From DATJPD01 sp036394195 (GTDB lineage Bacteria; Pseudomonadota; Alphaproteobacteria; CACIAM-22H2), in the NCBI GenBank assembly GCA_036394195.1, contig DASWFO010000168.1, positions 1 to 23,214 of the forward strand: a stretch of 23,214 bases of DNA, written 5' to 3'. The notes under the pieces were generated by a model that saw only the letters and a list, made by a program, of their open reading frames with translations, did not search any database and was not told where the DNA came from. The position numbers were made by a program, and so were the translations under genes. Shown here piece by piece: positions 7,369 through 14,280 of the stretch (the stretch's first letter is position 1; each line of letters begins with the position of its first letter).

Positions 7369-8127
7369 ATGCCGGATCAGGTGACCCGCCTCACACGGCC
7401 CTCGACCAGCGACAGCAACGAGGTGCGCGAGCTGAAGCGCGACCTGCTGCACGCCTATCACATCCTCGACGCCGACGGGCAGTCGAGCGGCATTGCCGGC
7501 CATCTCACCGCACGGCTGCCCGGCCGGCACACGTTCTGGAGTCACCGCTGGGGTCTCGGCTTCGACGAAGTGACCATGGACGACCTGATCGAGGCGGACT
7601 TCGAGCTCGCCACCATCACCGGCGACGGCCGCGTGAATCCGACGCTCAACATCCACACCCAGATCTACGAGCAGCGGCCCGACGTGGGGTGCATCATTCA
7701 CACCCATGGCAAGAACGCGCTGGCCCTGGGCGCCGCCGGTTCCACGCTGGAGACGATCACCCAGACCGGTGCGGTCTTCCATGACGACATCGCCTTCCTG
7801 GACGAATACGAGGGCATCGTGCGGGGCAAGAGCGAGGGAGACACCATCGCCGGGGCGCTGGGGCCGCGCCGCGGCGTCCTGCTCAAGAATCACGGCGCGC
7901 TGGTCGTCGGCGCCACGATCCGGGCGGCGACGATCGCGATGCTCGTCCTCGAGTTCGCAGCCGAGGTCCAGCTCAAAGCCATGGCGGCGGGACCGATCAG
8001 CCGCCTGCCCGACGCCGCGGCGCGCCAGGCCAAGGCCTTCCTGACCTCAAACGAGCTCACCGACCAGCGCTTCGAGCATCAGGTCCGCCGCATCCGGCGC
8101 GAACGCCCGTTTCTGGCCGATGGCTGA
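7369..8127 (+). CDS. Class II aldolase/adducin family protein, probable decarboxylase or aldolase
   Basis: 252-residue member of the zinc-dependent class II aldolase/adducin family. The metal site is visible as His111-Thr-His113 (CIIHTHGKN) and His175 (KNHGALVVG). The usual family SSE motif, whose Glu serves as acid/base in fuculose-phosphate aldolase, appears here as NPTLNIH (90-96), with Thr92 where Glu is expected by my eye alignment. Classic aldol cleavage is therefore doubtful; some relatives are decarboxylases or of unknown activity. The ATG at 7369 is preferred over a GTG at 7267 because GAGGAGA lies about six bases upstream and the extra 34 residues look non-coding. A terminator overlaps its stop codon. 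Confidence 0.85.
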   Translation: MPDQVTRLTRPSTSDSNEVRELKRDLLHAYHILDADGQSSGIAGHLTARLPGRHTFWSHRWGLGFDEVTMDDLIEADFELATITGDGRVNPTLNIHTQIYEQRPDVGCIIHTHGKNALALGAAGSTLETITQTGAVFHDDIAFLDEYEGIVRGKSEGDTIAGALGPRRGVLLKNHGALVVGATIRAATIAMLVLEFAAEVQLKAMAAGPISRLPDAAARQAKAFLTSNELTDQRFEHQVRRIRRERPFLADG

Positions 8128-8140
8128 TCGGCGTCTTTTT
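8116..8140 (+). terminator. Rho-independent terminator overlapping the aldolase-family stop
   Basis: Perfect stem GCCGAT-GGCTG-ATCGGC (8116-8132) followed by GTCTTTTT. The TGA stop (8125-8127) is in the loop and stem, and the T-run reaches the TAA (8139-8141) of the convergent iron-sulfur gene. Confidence 0.7.
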
Positions 8141-10181
8141 AAGTGGGCTTGCCGGTGTCTTTCGCCGCGCGCTCGACCAGGTAGTCCTCGGTGGTCCGGG
8201 TCGTCGGGCGCGGCGGTCCCGCATAAGGATCGATGGCGCTCTCGCTCTGTACGATCACCCGGCAGTCGGCGCACATGCGCAGCCGGTCGATCATCGCGCT
8301 ATTCCCATACATCCAGTGCTTGCCATCCAGCTTGGCGATGATCTTTTCGATCGACGAGCGCGTGCCGAACGGCTTGTGACAGCGGATGCAGTGGAACGGC
8401 TCTTCCTGCTTGATGGTGCGTGCCTCACGCGCGGCGGGCCGGAAATCGAGCCGCGGCTGCAGCGTGATCACTTTTTCGGGGCAGGTCGCCTTGCACAGCC
8501 CGCATTGGACGCAGGCGTCTTCGGTGAACCGGAGATGCGGCCGCTCCGGGTCATCGCGGAGCGCACCCGTCGGACAGGCGGGCACACAGGACAGGCATAG
8601 GGTGCATCCCGCGACGTCGACCTGCACCGTGCCGAACGGCGCCCCTGGCGGCAGCGTCACGACGTCAACGGGCTGCGGGGCGGCGTCGTGCAGATGCTGG
8701 ATAGCCAGCCGCGCCAGGCCGCGCTTGGTCCCCGCCGGCTGGTAAGCGGCGGGAGCGGCGCCCGTGCGGATCGTCAGCGAGCCGAGGGCTTGGCCGAGCC
8801 GGTCCGGATCACCTGTCTGGACCAGGCCCACGCGCCCGCTCTCGTAGCCGAGACCGGTGGTGATCGCCTCGCAAAGCCCGAGCTGCTGCGCCAGCGGCGC
8901 CAGATCCTCGCGCGGCTTCTCCGGCACCAGGACGCGGATCTCGGACGCACCGAACGCCAGGGCACCGGCGAAAAAATCGAGCCCGCATTCGGTCACCGAA
9001 TGCACTGCAAACGGCAGCACCCGGGCCGGCAAACCGTCGCCGTAGCGCGCGAGCGCATCGATGAGGGGCGCCCCGTGTCGTTCGTCATGGACGAGCAGCG
9101 CTGCGTCGCGGCCGCCCGCATCGCGATAGGCCAGGAGCAACGCCCGCAGCCGGTCCGCCAGGGTCGCGGCGGGCGGCAGGCGAAAATCGGCGGCCCCGGT
9201 CGGGCACACGGCCCCGCAGGCGCCGCAGCCGGCGCAGACGAACGGATCGAATGCGACATTGTCGCCGGCCGGCGCTATGGCACCGGTGGGGCAGACGTCG
9301 AGGCAGCGCGTGCAGCCGGTCTTCTTCGAGCGCGAATGCGCGCACAGCTCGGCGTGATAATCGACATGGATCGGCTTGTCGAACTCGCCGACGAGCTCGC
9401 TGGCGTCGAACGCCGCCTTCATGACCGCGGCGGGATCGGCGGGATCGGCGCGCAGATAGCCGTCGCGCTTCTCGTGCGCGGTGAACAGCGGCACACCGCC
9501 GCTCACGTCGATGATGAGATCGCAGCGCGACGTCGCCCCGTTCCTGGGCGCGCCGAACGCGAGCCCGCGCCGCGACGACGGGGCCGGCAGGGCATAATCA
9601 TCGACCACCAGCTCGAACGCGCCCAGATGGCCGCGTGCGCCGACGATGCGACCCTGGACGATCGGGATGTCCATCCGCGGCTGCCCCGGGACATCGGCCC
9701 CCTTGGTCAGCATCACCGTGATGTCGAGCCGACTCGCGAGCCGGCGTCCGATCTCGATCGCGGTGTCGTCGCGGCCGTAGATCAGCGTGACGCCGCGCGA
9801 CGTCATGCTGACCGTGCGCAACGTGGGGCTGGGAACGCCGGCCGCGGCAATCAACGCCGCGATCTTCGGCGTCGCCCGGCCGGCCTCGCTCGACCAGCCG
9901 GCACTCTCGCGGATGTTGACGTAAGTGACCGGTGCGGCGGCGCCGAGCTCCTGGCGTTGTTCATCGAATAGCGGCGCCTCCTGCGTGCACGCGACCACGA
10001 CCGGGCCACCTGATGCCAAAGCGTCGCGGAAGCGGCCAATCTCGGCGCGGCAGAGCTGCGTCGCGGGCGCTTCGCCGCCGCGGGCGCCGCAGGCCTTGGC
10101 CAAGGCGCGACCGTCGAGCGGCATCGTGCCCTCGCAATTGCAGACCAGCACTCGCTTGCCGCCGAGTTCCATGCGCCTCAT
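8139..10181 (-). CDS. Multi-cluster 4Fe-4S protein of the formate dehydrogenase locus
   Basis: 680-residue cytoplasmic iron-sulfur protein of a kind I know from FDH gene clusters. The N-terminus (VLVCNCEGTM, 11-20) recalls HdrA-like subunits. Four ferredoxin-type cysteine sets follow: C280/C290/C293/C297, C316/C319/C322/C326, C526/C529/C532/C536 and C557/C560/C563/C567, each ending in CP. The first two and last two sets are separated by about 200 residues without cysteine pairs. A final CxxC pair set (C598/C601 and C637/C640) looks like a zinc ribbon. There is no signal peptide or membrane helix, so it may pass electrons to a cytoplasmic partner or help maturation; its function is not established. 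Two closely spaced ATGs (10181, 10172) both have poor ribosome sites. It is convergent with the aldolase-family gene and divergent from cytochrome c (52 bases). Confidence 0.85.
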   Translation of the reverse strand: MRRMELGGKRVLVCNCEGTMPLDGRALAKACGARGGEAPATQLCRAEIGRFRDALASGGPVVVACTQEAPLFDEQRQELGAAAPVTYVNIRESAGWSSEAGRATPKIAALIAAAGVPSPTLRTVSMTSRGVTLIYGRDDTAIEIGRRLASRLDITVMLTKGADVPGQPRMDIPIVQGRIVGARGHLGAFELVVDDYALPAPSSRRGLAFGAPRNGATSRCDLIIDVSGGVPLFTAHEKRDGYLRADPADPAAVMKAAFDASELVGEFDKPIHVDYHAELCAHSRSKKTGCTRCLDVCPTGAIAPAGDNVAFDPFVCAGCGACGAVCPTGAADFRLPPAATLADRLRALLLAYRDAGGRDAALLVHDERHGAPLIDALARYGDGLPARVLPFAVHSVTECGLDFFAGALAFGASEIRVLVPEKPREDLAPLAQQLGLCEAITTGLGYESGRVGLVQTGDPDRLGQALGSLTIRTGAAPAAYQPAGTKRGLARLAIQHLHDAAPQPVDVVTLPPGAPFGTVQVDVAGCTLCLSCVPACPTGALRDDPERPHLRFTEDACVQCGLCKATCPEKVITLQPRLDFRPAAREARTIKQEEPFHCIRCHKPFGTRSSIEKIIAKLDGKHWMYGNSAMIDRLRMCADCRVIVQSESAIDPYAGPPRPTTRTTEDYLVERAAKDTGKPT

Positions 10182-10196
10182 GCCCCGCGCGACGAC

Positions 10197-10225
10197 TTCG
10201 GATCACGCTGTGCTTCGACTATAGT
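10197..10225 (+). promoter_or_regulatory. Possible promoter giving a leaderless cytochrome c mRNA
   Basis: TATAGT at 10220-10225 matches five of six -10 bases, with a weak TTCGGA (10197-10202) 17 bases upstream. The start codon at 10234 is only eight bases after the -10, where transcription would begin, and no Shine-Dalgarno is present. Confidence 0.4.
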
Positions 10226-10233
10226 TCTGCGGC

Positions 10234-10638
10234 ATGCCGAAGACCAGCCGACGACAGGCCATCGCCCTGGCGCTCGCGGCGGCGGTGGCGCTGCCGAGCG
10301 CGGTCGCCGCCGCCGAGGACCTCGAGCCGCCGAGCGTCGAACGCGGTGCCGCGTTATGGGCGAAGTGCCAGTCCTGCCACACCATCGAACCGAACGGCCG
10401 CACCTTGGTGGGGCCGCCGCTCAACGACATTTTCGGCCGCGCCGCGGGCGCCGTGCCGGGCTTTCGCTATTCGGAGCCGCTGCGCAAGTCGGGCGTGGTG
10501 TGGACTGACGAGACCTTGAATAGCTATCTGGCGGCCACCCAGGACTTCATCCCCGGCAGCCGGATGTACGGCGGCCTGGCCATCGCGCAGGATCGCGTCG
10601 ATCTGCTCGCCTGGATGCACCGGACGACCGGCCGCTGA
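10234..10638 (+). CDS. Class I cytochrome c, periplasmic
   Basis: 134-residue small c-type cytochrome. An N-terminal signal peptide ends near AVAAAEDLE (residue 27). The mature domain has the haem motif CQSCH (45-49), the conserved GPPLNDIFGR segment (60-69), and the axial methionine Met111 in PGSRMYGG, as in mitochondrial-type cytochrome c. It would carry electrons in the periplasm. The gene diverges from the multi-cluster iron-sulfur protein and converges, across a 43-residue ORF, on the secreted WD40 gene. This suggests a link to the formate dehydrogenase group, although FDH of this type normally reduces quinone. No ribosome site precedes the ATG. Confidence 0.92.
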   Translation: MPKTSRRQAIALALAAAVALPSAVAAAEDLEPPSVERGAALWAKCQSCHTIEPNGRTLVGPPLNDIFGRAAGAVPGFRYSEPLRKSGVVWTDETLNSYLAATQDFIPGSRMYGGLAIAQDRVDLLAWMHRTTGR

Positions 10639-10652
10639 GCCCCGGCGCGCGT

Positions 10653-10681
10653 TTGGAATACCGGCAGATGTCTGATATAAT
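10653..10681 (+). promoter_or_regulatory. Near-consensus sigma-70 promoter for the 43-residue membrane peptide
   Basis: TTGGAA (10653-10658), a 17-base spacer, then a perfect TATAAT (10676-10681). The predicted start near 10688 leaves a very short leader with AGGGGAG (10691-10697) before the ATG at 10705. This is the best promoter match I noticed in the window. Confidence 0.75.
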
Positions 10682-10704
10682 TAAGAAAATAGGGGAGCAA
10701 CGCC

Positions 10705-10836
10705 ATGAAAGCATTTCTTGCCGGCGCCATTGTCGCGATCCTGATCGGCACTGTGGCCGGGCTTATCCTCCACAGCGTGAATGAGTCGGCGACCACCGCG
10801 TTCTCGACCAGCAGCGCTCGCGTCTCAACGAACTGA
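10705..10836 (+). CDS. Small single-helix membrane protein, 43 residues, function unknown
   Basis: Short ORF starting MKAFLAGAIVAILIGTVAGL. One hydrophobic helix covers about residues 4-22. A polar serine/threonine-rich tail with AFSTSSARVS follows and would face the periplasm if the lysine stays inside. Support for a real gene: AGGGGAG eight bases upstream of the ATG, a near-perfect promoter just before it, and a small-protein pattern (MKxFL, helix, AFSTSSxR) that I recall from other alphaproteobacteria as unannotated or hypothetical. It lies after the cytochrome c gene on the same strand, but has its own promoter, and ends 18 bases before the stop of the convergent WD40 gene. The role is unknown; it could anchor or regulate a membrane complex. 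Confidence 0.72.
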   Translation: MKAFLAGAIVAILIGTVAGLILHSVNESATTAFSTSSARVSTN

Positions 10837-10854
10837 GCGGCACCGGACGCTGTT

Positions 10855-11814
10855 TCAGGACGGCGGCGGTATGACGGCGCCGCTATCGAGGCTCCACACC
10901 TTGATCACCTTGTCGTAGCCGCCGGAGACGGCGTATTTGCCGTCTGGCGTGAAGGCGACCGACCACACCGGCTTCTCGTGTCCGGCGAACTGTCGCACCA
11001 GACGTCGCGCATTGAGATCCCACAGCTTCATCAGACGGTCGCCGCCGCCGGTCAACACGTAACGTCCATCCCGCGAAACCGCGATCGACGTGACGAACCC
11101 GTCGTGGCCGTCGAGCGCGCCGATCTCCTTGAGGGCGGCGATGTCCCACAGCTTGATCGCACCGTCGGTGCTGCCGCTGATGGCGACCTTGCCGTCCGGC
11201 GTGACCGCGACGGCGTTGACGCTCGTTTGGTGGCCGTGCAGCACGCCCCGCTCCTGGCCGGTCGCGACGTCCCAGACACGCAGGGTCTGGTCGTAACTCG
11301 CGGAGACGACCACACTGTCATCCAGCGCGAACGCCACCTGCATGACGTTGGCTTGGTGGCCTTCGAGCGTGCGCAGCTCTTTGCCGGCTGCGACGTCCCA
11401 CAGTCTCACCGTGCGGTCCCAGCTCGCCGACGCGAGCAGCTTGCCGTCGCGGCTGAGCGCCAGGCCGGCGACATTGTTGACATGGCCTTCGAGCCGGCCG
11501 AGCTCCTTGCCCGTCGCGAGGTCCCAGCGGATGATCCGGTGATCCCAGTTGCCGGATAGCGCCGTCCGGCCGTCGGGCAGGAACACCACCGCGTTCACAC
11601 TCGCGTCATGGCCCTCGAGCACCTTGAGCTCGGCCTGACGGGCAAGATCCCACAGCCGGACCGTGTAGTCCCAGCTCGCCGAAAGCAATCGGGTGCCGTC
11701 GGGCGACACCGCCACGCCATTGACCATGGCGCCGTGCCCGACCATATCCGCCTTCGCCGGCATTGCGCCGGACGCGACAATTAGCGCCGCCAGCGCAGCC
11801 CAACGCTTAAGCAC
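10855..11814 (-). CDS. Secreted seven-bladed WD40 beta-propeller protein
   Basis: 319-residue protein. A signal peptide (hydrophobic to about residue 18) has a likely cleavage after AKA at 22. The rest is seven consecutive WD40 repeats starting at GHGAMV, GHDASV, GHVNNV, GHQANV, GHQTSV, GHDGFV and GHEKPV. Each spans exactly 42 residues and ends in a WD-type dipeptide (RLWD, IRWD, RLWD, RVWD, KLWD, KLWD, KVWS). A complete seven-bladed propeller, most likely periplasmic, would act as a protein-binding platform; no enzyme motif is seen. The start is GTG at 11814 with GGGGACGG upstream. It diverges from the superoxide dismutase and converges on cytochrome c and the 43-residue peptide. WD40 domains occur with cytochrome c in some proteobacteria, so a joint role is a reasonable guess. 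Confidence 0.9.
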   Translation of the reverse strand: MLKRWAALAALIVASGAMPAKADMVGHGAMVNGVAVSPDGTRLLSASWDYTVRLWDLARQAELKVLEGHDASVNAVVFLPDGRTALSGNWDHRIIRWDLATGKELGRLEGHVNNVAGLALSRDGKLLASASWDRTVRLWDVAAGKELRTLEGHQANVMQVAFALDDSVVVSASYDQTLRVWDVATGQERGVLHGHQTSVNAVAVTPDGKVAISGSTDGAIKLWDIAALKEIGALDGHDGFVTSIAVSRDGRYVLTGGGDRLMKLWDLNARRLVRQFAGHEKPVWSVAFTPDGKYAVSGGYDKVIKVWSLDSGAVIPPPS

Positions 11815-11916
11815 CGCCCGTCCCCGCCGGTAAACACTTCGTCATCACTGGGGCTCCTCGCTCGATTTCCAGCCAGACGCTGGTATCCTATCGATGAGCC
11901 GAAACATGGAAAATCC
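11815..11916. promoter_or_regulatory. Divergent WD40/superoxide dismutase regulatory region
   Basis: 102 bases serve both start sites. A perfect inverted repeat CCAGC-CAGAC-GCTGG lies at 11869-11883, followed by GTATCCTATC, a possible poor -10 for the dismutase gene. An eight-codon ORF (11894-11920) overlaps the dismutase ATG by ATGA. No strong promoter is evident. Confidence 0.35.
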
Positions 11917-12627
11917 ATGACAATTCCGACCTTCTCCGGACATTGCCTGTCGCGCCGCGCGGTCGTGCTCACCGGTGTCGCGGCGGTCGCGACGTTCGCC
12001 GCACCCTATATCGCGAAGGCGCAGACCGGGCCGTTCCAGATGAGGCCGCTGCCGTGGAAGGACGACGCGCTGAGCCCGGTGATTTCGGCGACCACGATCG
12101 GCTTCCATTACGGCAAACATCAGGCGACGTACCTGCAGAATCTCAACAGCCTGCTGGCGAATGACGATCTGAAGTCGCAGCCGCTGGTCGAGATCATCAA
12201 GTCGACGGCCGCCAACCCGACCAAGTCCGCATTATTCAACAACGCCGCCCAGTTCTGGAACCACGATTTCTACTGGGACAGCATGAAGCCCGGCGGCGGC
12301 GGCAAACCGACGGGCCGCATGGCCGAGATGGTCGACAAGAGCTTCGGCGATTATGACAAGTTCAAGACCGCGTTCGCCGGCGCCGCGACCGGTGTGTTCG
12401 GCTCGGGCTGGGCGTGGCTTTGCGCCGAGGCCGACAAGCTGACCATCCGGCGCACCAGCAACGCCGACACGCCCGTCTACGTGGCGGGCGTCAAGCCGCT
12501 TCTGACCATCGATGTGTGGGAACATGCCTATTATCTCGATTATCAGAACCGGCGCGCCGACTACGTGAATGCGCTGATCGACAAGCTGCTGAACTGGAAC
12601 TTTGCCGACAAGAATCTCGGCACATAA
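11917..12627 (+). CDS. sodB: Tat-exported iron superoxide dismutase
   Basis: 236-residue Fe/Mn-family superoxide dismutase, converting superoxide to peroxide and oxygen. The metal ligands are visible by comparison with E. coli SodB: His64 (GFHYGKH), the His of WNHDFYW, and Asp and His of DVWEHAYYLDY. The glutamine in NNAAQFWNH is the outer-sphere residue typical of iron enzymes, so Fe is favoured over Mn. Unusually for this family, it carries a twin-arginine signal (LSRRAVVLTG, 11-20, hydrophobic to about 31, AKAQT near 33-37). It therefore probably works in the periplasm after folding with its metal in the cytoplasm. It stands between the secreted WD40 gene and the formate dehydrogenase operon, and ends at a bidirectional terminator. 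Confidence 0.93.
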   Translation: MTIPTFSGHCLSRRAVVLTGVAAVATFAAPYIAKAQTGPFQMRPLPWKDDALSPVISATTIGFHYGKHQATYLQNLNSLLANDDLKSQPLVEIIKSTAANPTKSALFNNAAQFWNHDFYWDSMKPGGGGKPTGRMAEMVDKSFGDYDKFKTAFAGAATGVFGSGWAWLCAEADKLTIRRTSNADTPVYVAGVKPLLTIDVWEHAYYLDYQNRRADYVNALIDKLLNWNFADKNLGT

Positions 12628-12657
12628 AAAAGGGCGGTGGATGCCACCGCCCTTTTT
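12626..12657. terminator. Bidirectional rho-independent terminator
   Basis: Perfect 9-bp stem GGGCGGTGG (12632-12640), loop ATG, CCACCGCCC (12644-12652), flanked by A6 and T5 runs so that it works on both strands. It ends the dismutase gene and the leftward formate dehydrogenase operon. Confidence 0.93.
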
Positions 12658-12674
12658 CGTTTCGAGACCCGCCG

Positions 12675-13655
12675 TCAGTCGTCGTCACCCGTGGCCCGGG
12701 CGCCGGGCGCCTCCGGCGCCCACAGGCTGTGGTGCTCCTTCGCCCAGTTGACGTCGACCTGGCCGGTGCCCATCGCGTCGAACGCCCCTTCCATGCCGAG
12801 CGTGCCGATATAGATGTGCGCCAGGATCAGCGCCACGAAGAGCAGCCCCGCCACGGCGTGCACGAGCAGCGACAGCTGCATGCCCGCCATGTCCGCGACG
12901 TAGAACGGGAACATCAGCATGTAGCCGGACACGGCCTGCACGAGAGCGCCGAGGATCACCAGCCAGAAGATGATTTTCTGGCCGGCGTTGAATTTGCCCG
13001 CCGGCGGGTGCACGCCCTTCTTCAGAAGGCCGCCGCCTTCGCGCAGCCATTCGACGTCGAATGCCCTGAAGAAATTATGCCTGATCCACAGCACCGCCAT
13101 CAGGAACACGCCGAACACGAAGGCGAAGCTGACGTAGTCGTGCGACCACTTGCCGATCGTGGTCAGGGAGTGGAATGACTCCGGCCCGATCAGCGGCAGG
13201 ATGAGCCGGCGCCCGAAGGTCATATTGAGGCCGGACAGGCCGAGGATCACGAAGCTCACCGCGGTGAGCCAGTGCGTGAAGCGATCGAGCGCGTTGAACC
13301 GCTCGACGGTGCGGCCCGAGAACCCGCCCTCGACCCGCACTCGCCCGCGCCAGGCGAAAAAGGCGGCTAGGACGACGATGACCGCCACGAGCAGCCAGCC
13401 GCCCGCCGACTTGACCGGCCCTTCCAGCACCTCGCGCCACTCGCGCCCTTGCGGCTGAACCAGGGTTGCCGATTTCTCATCCGGGATGGAGACCCGCCCG
13501 GTCAGCTTGCCCTTGAGCTGCTCCATCAACGCCGCGTCGTTGGCGCTCTGCTGGGCCTGGCTCTGCGCCTGAGCTTGGGCCGGCGGCAGGTTCGCCACCG
13601 CCAGCAAAGCACCGAGCAACAGCGCTCCGCCGATCCGCTTCACTGTCTGCAGCAT
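12675..13655 (-). CDS. fdhC: Formate dehydrogenase gamma subunit, cytochrome b
   Basis: 326-residue membrane subunit that takes electrons from the iron-sulfur subunit through b haems to quinone. The C-terminal two thirds is the FdnI/FdoI-type cytochrome b, with ERFNALDRFTHWL (118-130, haem His128), SHDYVSFAF (171-179), GKFNAGQKIIFW (220-231), LLVHAVAG (263-270) and LILAHIYIG (276-284). Hydrophobic helices lie at about 128-146, 174-190, 228-247 and 262-284. The first 110 residues are an extension compared with E. coli FdnI: a signal-like helix (8-28), a glutamine/alanine-rich stretch and another helix (86-102). It is the last gene of the FDH operon, 13 bases after the beta gene, and is followed by the bidirectional terminator. 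The symbol is generic. Confidence 0.92.
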   Translation of the reverse strand: MLQTVKRIGGALLLGALLAVANLPPAQAQAQSQAQQSANDAALMEQLKGKLTGRVSIPDEKSATLVQPQGREWREVLEGPVKSAGGWLLVAVIVVLAAFFAWRGRVRVEGGFSGRTVERFNALDRFTHWLTAVSFVILGLSGLNMTFGRRLILPLIGPESFHSLTTIGKWSHDYVSFAFVFGVFLMAVLWIRHNFFRAFDVEWLREGGGLLKKGVHPPAGKFNAGQKIIFWLVILGALVQAVSGYMLMFPFYVADMAGMQLSLLVHAVAGLLFVALILAHIYIGTLGMEGAFDAMGTGQVDVNWAKEHHSLWAPEAPGARATGDDD

Positions 13656-13668
13656 GTGAGCCCCCCTG

Positions 13669-14265
13669 TTAAGCGCTCGAGCCGGTCTTGTACGCCGTCG
13701 ACCAGCCCCACGCCCCGGAGCCGTAGCCGCGGCGCTCGACGCGGTCTTTGTAGATCTGGGCGATCACCTCGCCGTCGCCGGCGAGCAGGGCGCGCGTCGA
13801 GCACATCTCGGCGCACAGCGGCAGCTTGCCTTCGGCCAGACGGTTGGCGCCGTACTTCTCGTACTCGGCCTTGCTGTTATCGTCCTCCGGCCCGCCGCTG
13901 CAGAAGGTGCATTTGTCCATCTTGCCGCGGCTGCCGAAATTGCCGACCTGCGGGTATTGCGGGGCGCCGAACGGGCAGGCGTAGAAGCAGTAGCCGCAGC
14001 CGATGCACAGGTCCTTCGAGTGCAGAACCACGCCGTCGTCCGTCCGGTAGAAGCAGTCGACCGGGCAGACCGCCATGCAGGGCGCGTCCTCGCAGTGCAT
14101 GCAGGCCATCGAAATCGAGCGCTCGCCCTTGGCGCCGTCGTTCAACGTCACGACGCGCCGGCGGTTGATGCCCCACGGGATCTCGTGCTCGTTCTTGCAC
14201 GCGGTGACGCAGGCGTTGCACTCGATGCAGCGCTCGGAGTCGCAGAGAAATTTCATTCTGGCCAT
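13669..14265 (-). CDS. fdh3B: Formate dehydrogenase beta subunit, four-cluster ferredoxin-like (FDH3 type)
   Basis: 198-residue electron-transfer subunit. Sixteen cysteines form four 4Fe-4S sites: C13/C16/C19/C23, C55/C58/C63/C67, C87/C90/C93/C97 and C119/C122 with C150/C154, in the interleaved pattern of FdnH-like proteins. It connects the catalytic alpha subunit to the cytochrome b gamma subunit on the periplasmic face; it has no signal of its own and would be carried through Tat with alpha. E. coli FdnH is about 294 residues with a C-terminal membrane helix; here the chain stops after SAYK-like polar residues with no such helix. It starts 15 bases after the alpha stop with GGGGAGGA upstream. 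Confidence 0.94.
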   Translation of the reverse strand: MARMKFLCDSERCIECNACVTACKNEHEIPWGINRRRVVTLNDGAKGERSISMACMHCEDAPCMAVCPVDCFYRTDDGVVLHSKDLCIGCGYCFYACPFGAPQYPQVGNFGSRGKMDKCTFCSGGPEDDNSKAEYEKYGANRLAEGKLPLCAEMCSTRALLAGDGEVIAQIYKDRVERRGYGSGAWGWSTAYKTGSSA

Positions 14266-14280
14266 GATCGCGTCCTCCCC

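Noticed and set aside
8688..9971. 427-codon plus-strand open frame opposite the iron-sulfur protein
   Set aside because: Shadow frame without domains; the minus-strand reading has all the cysteine motifs.
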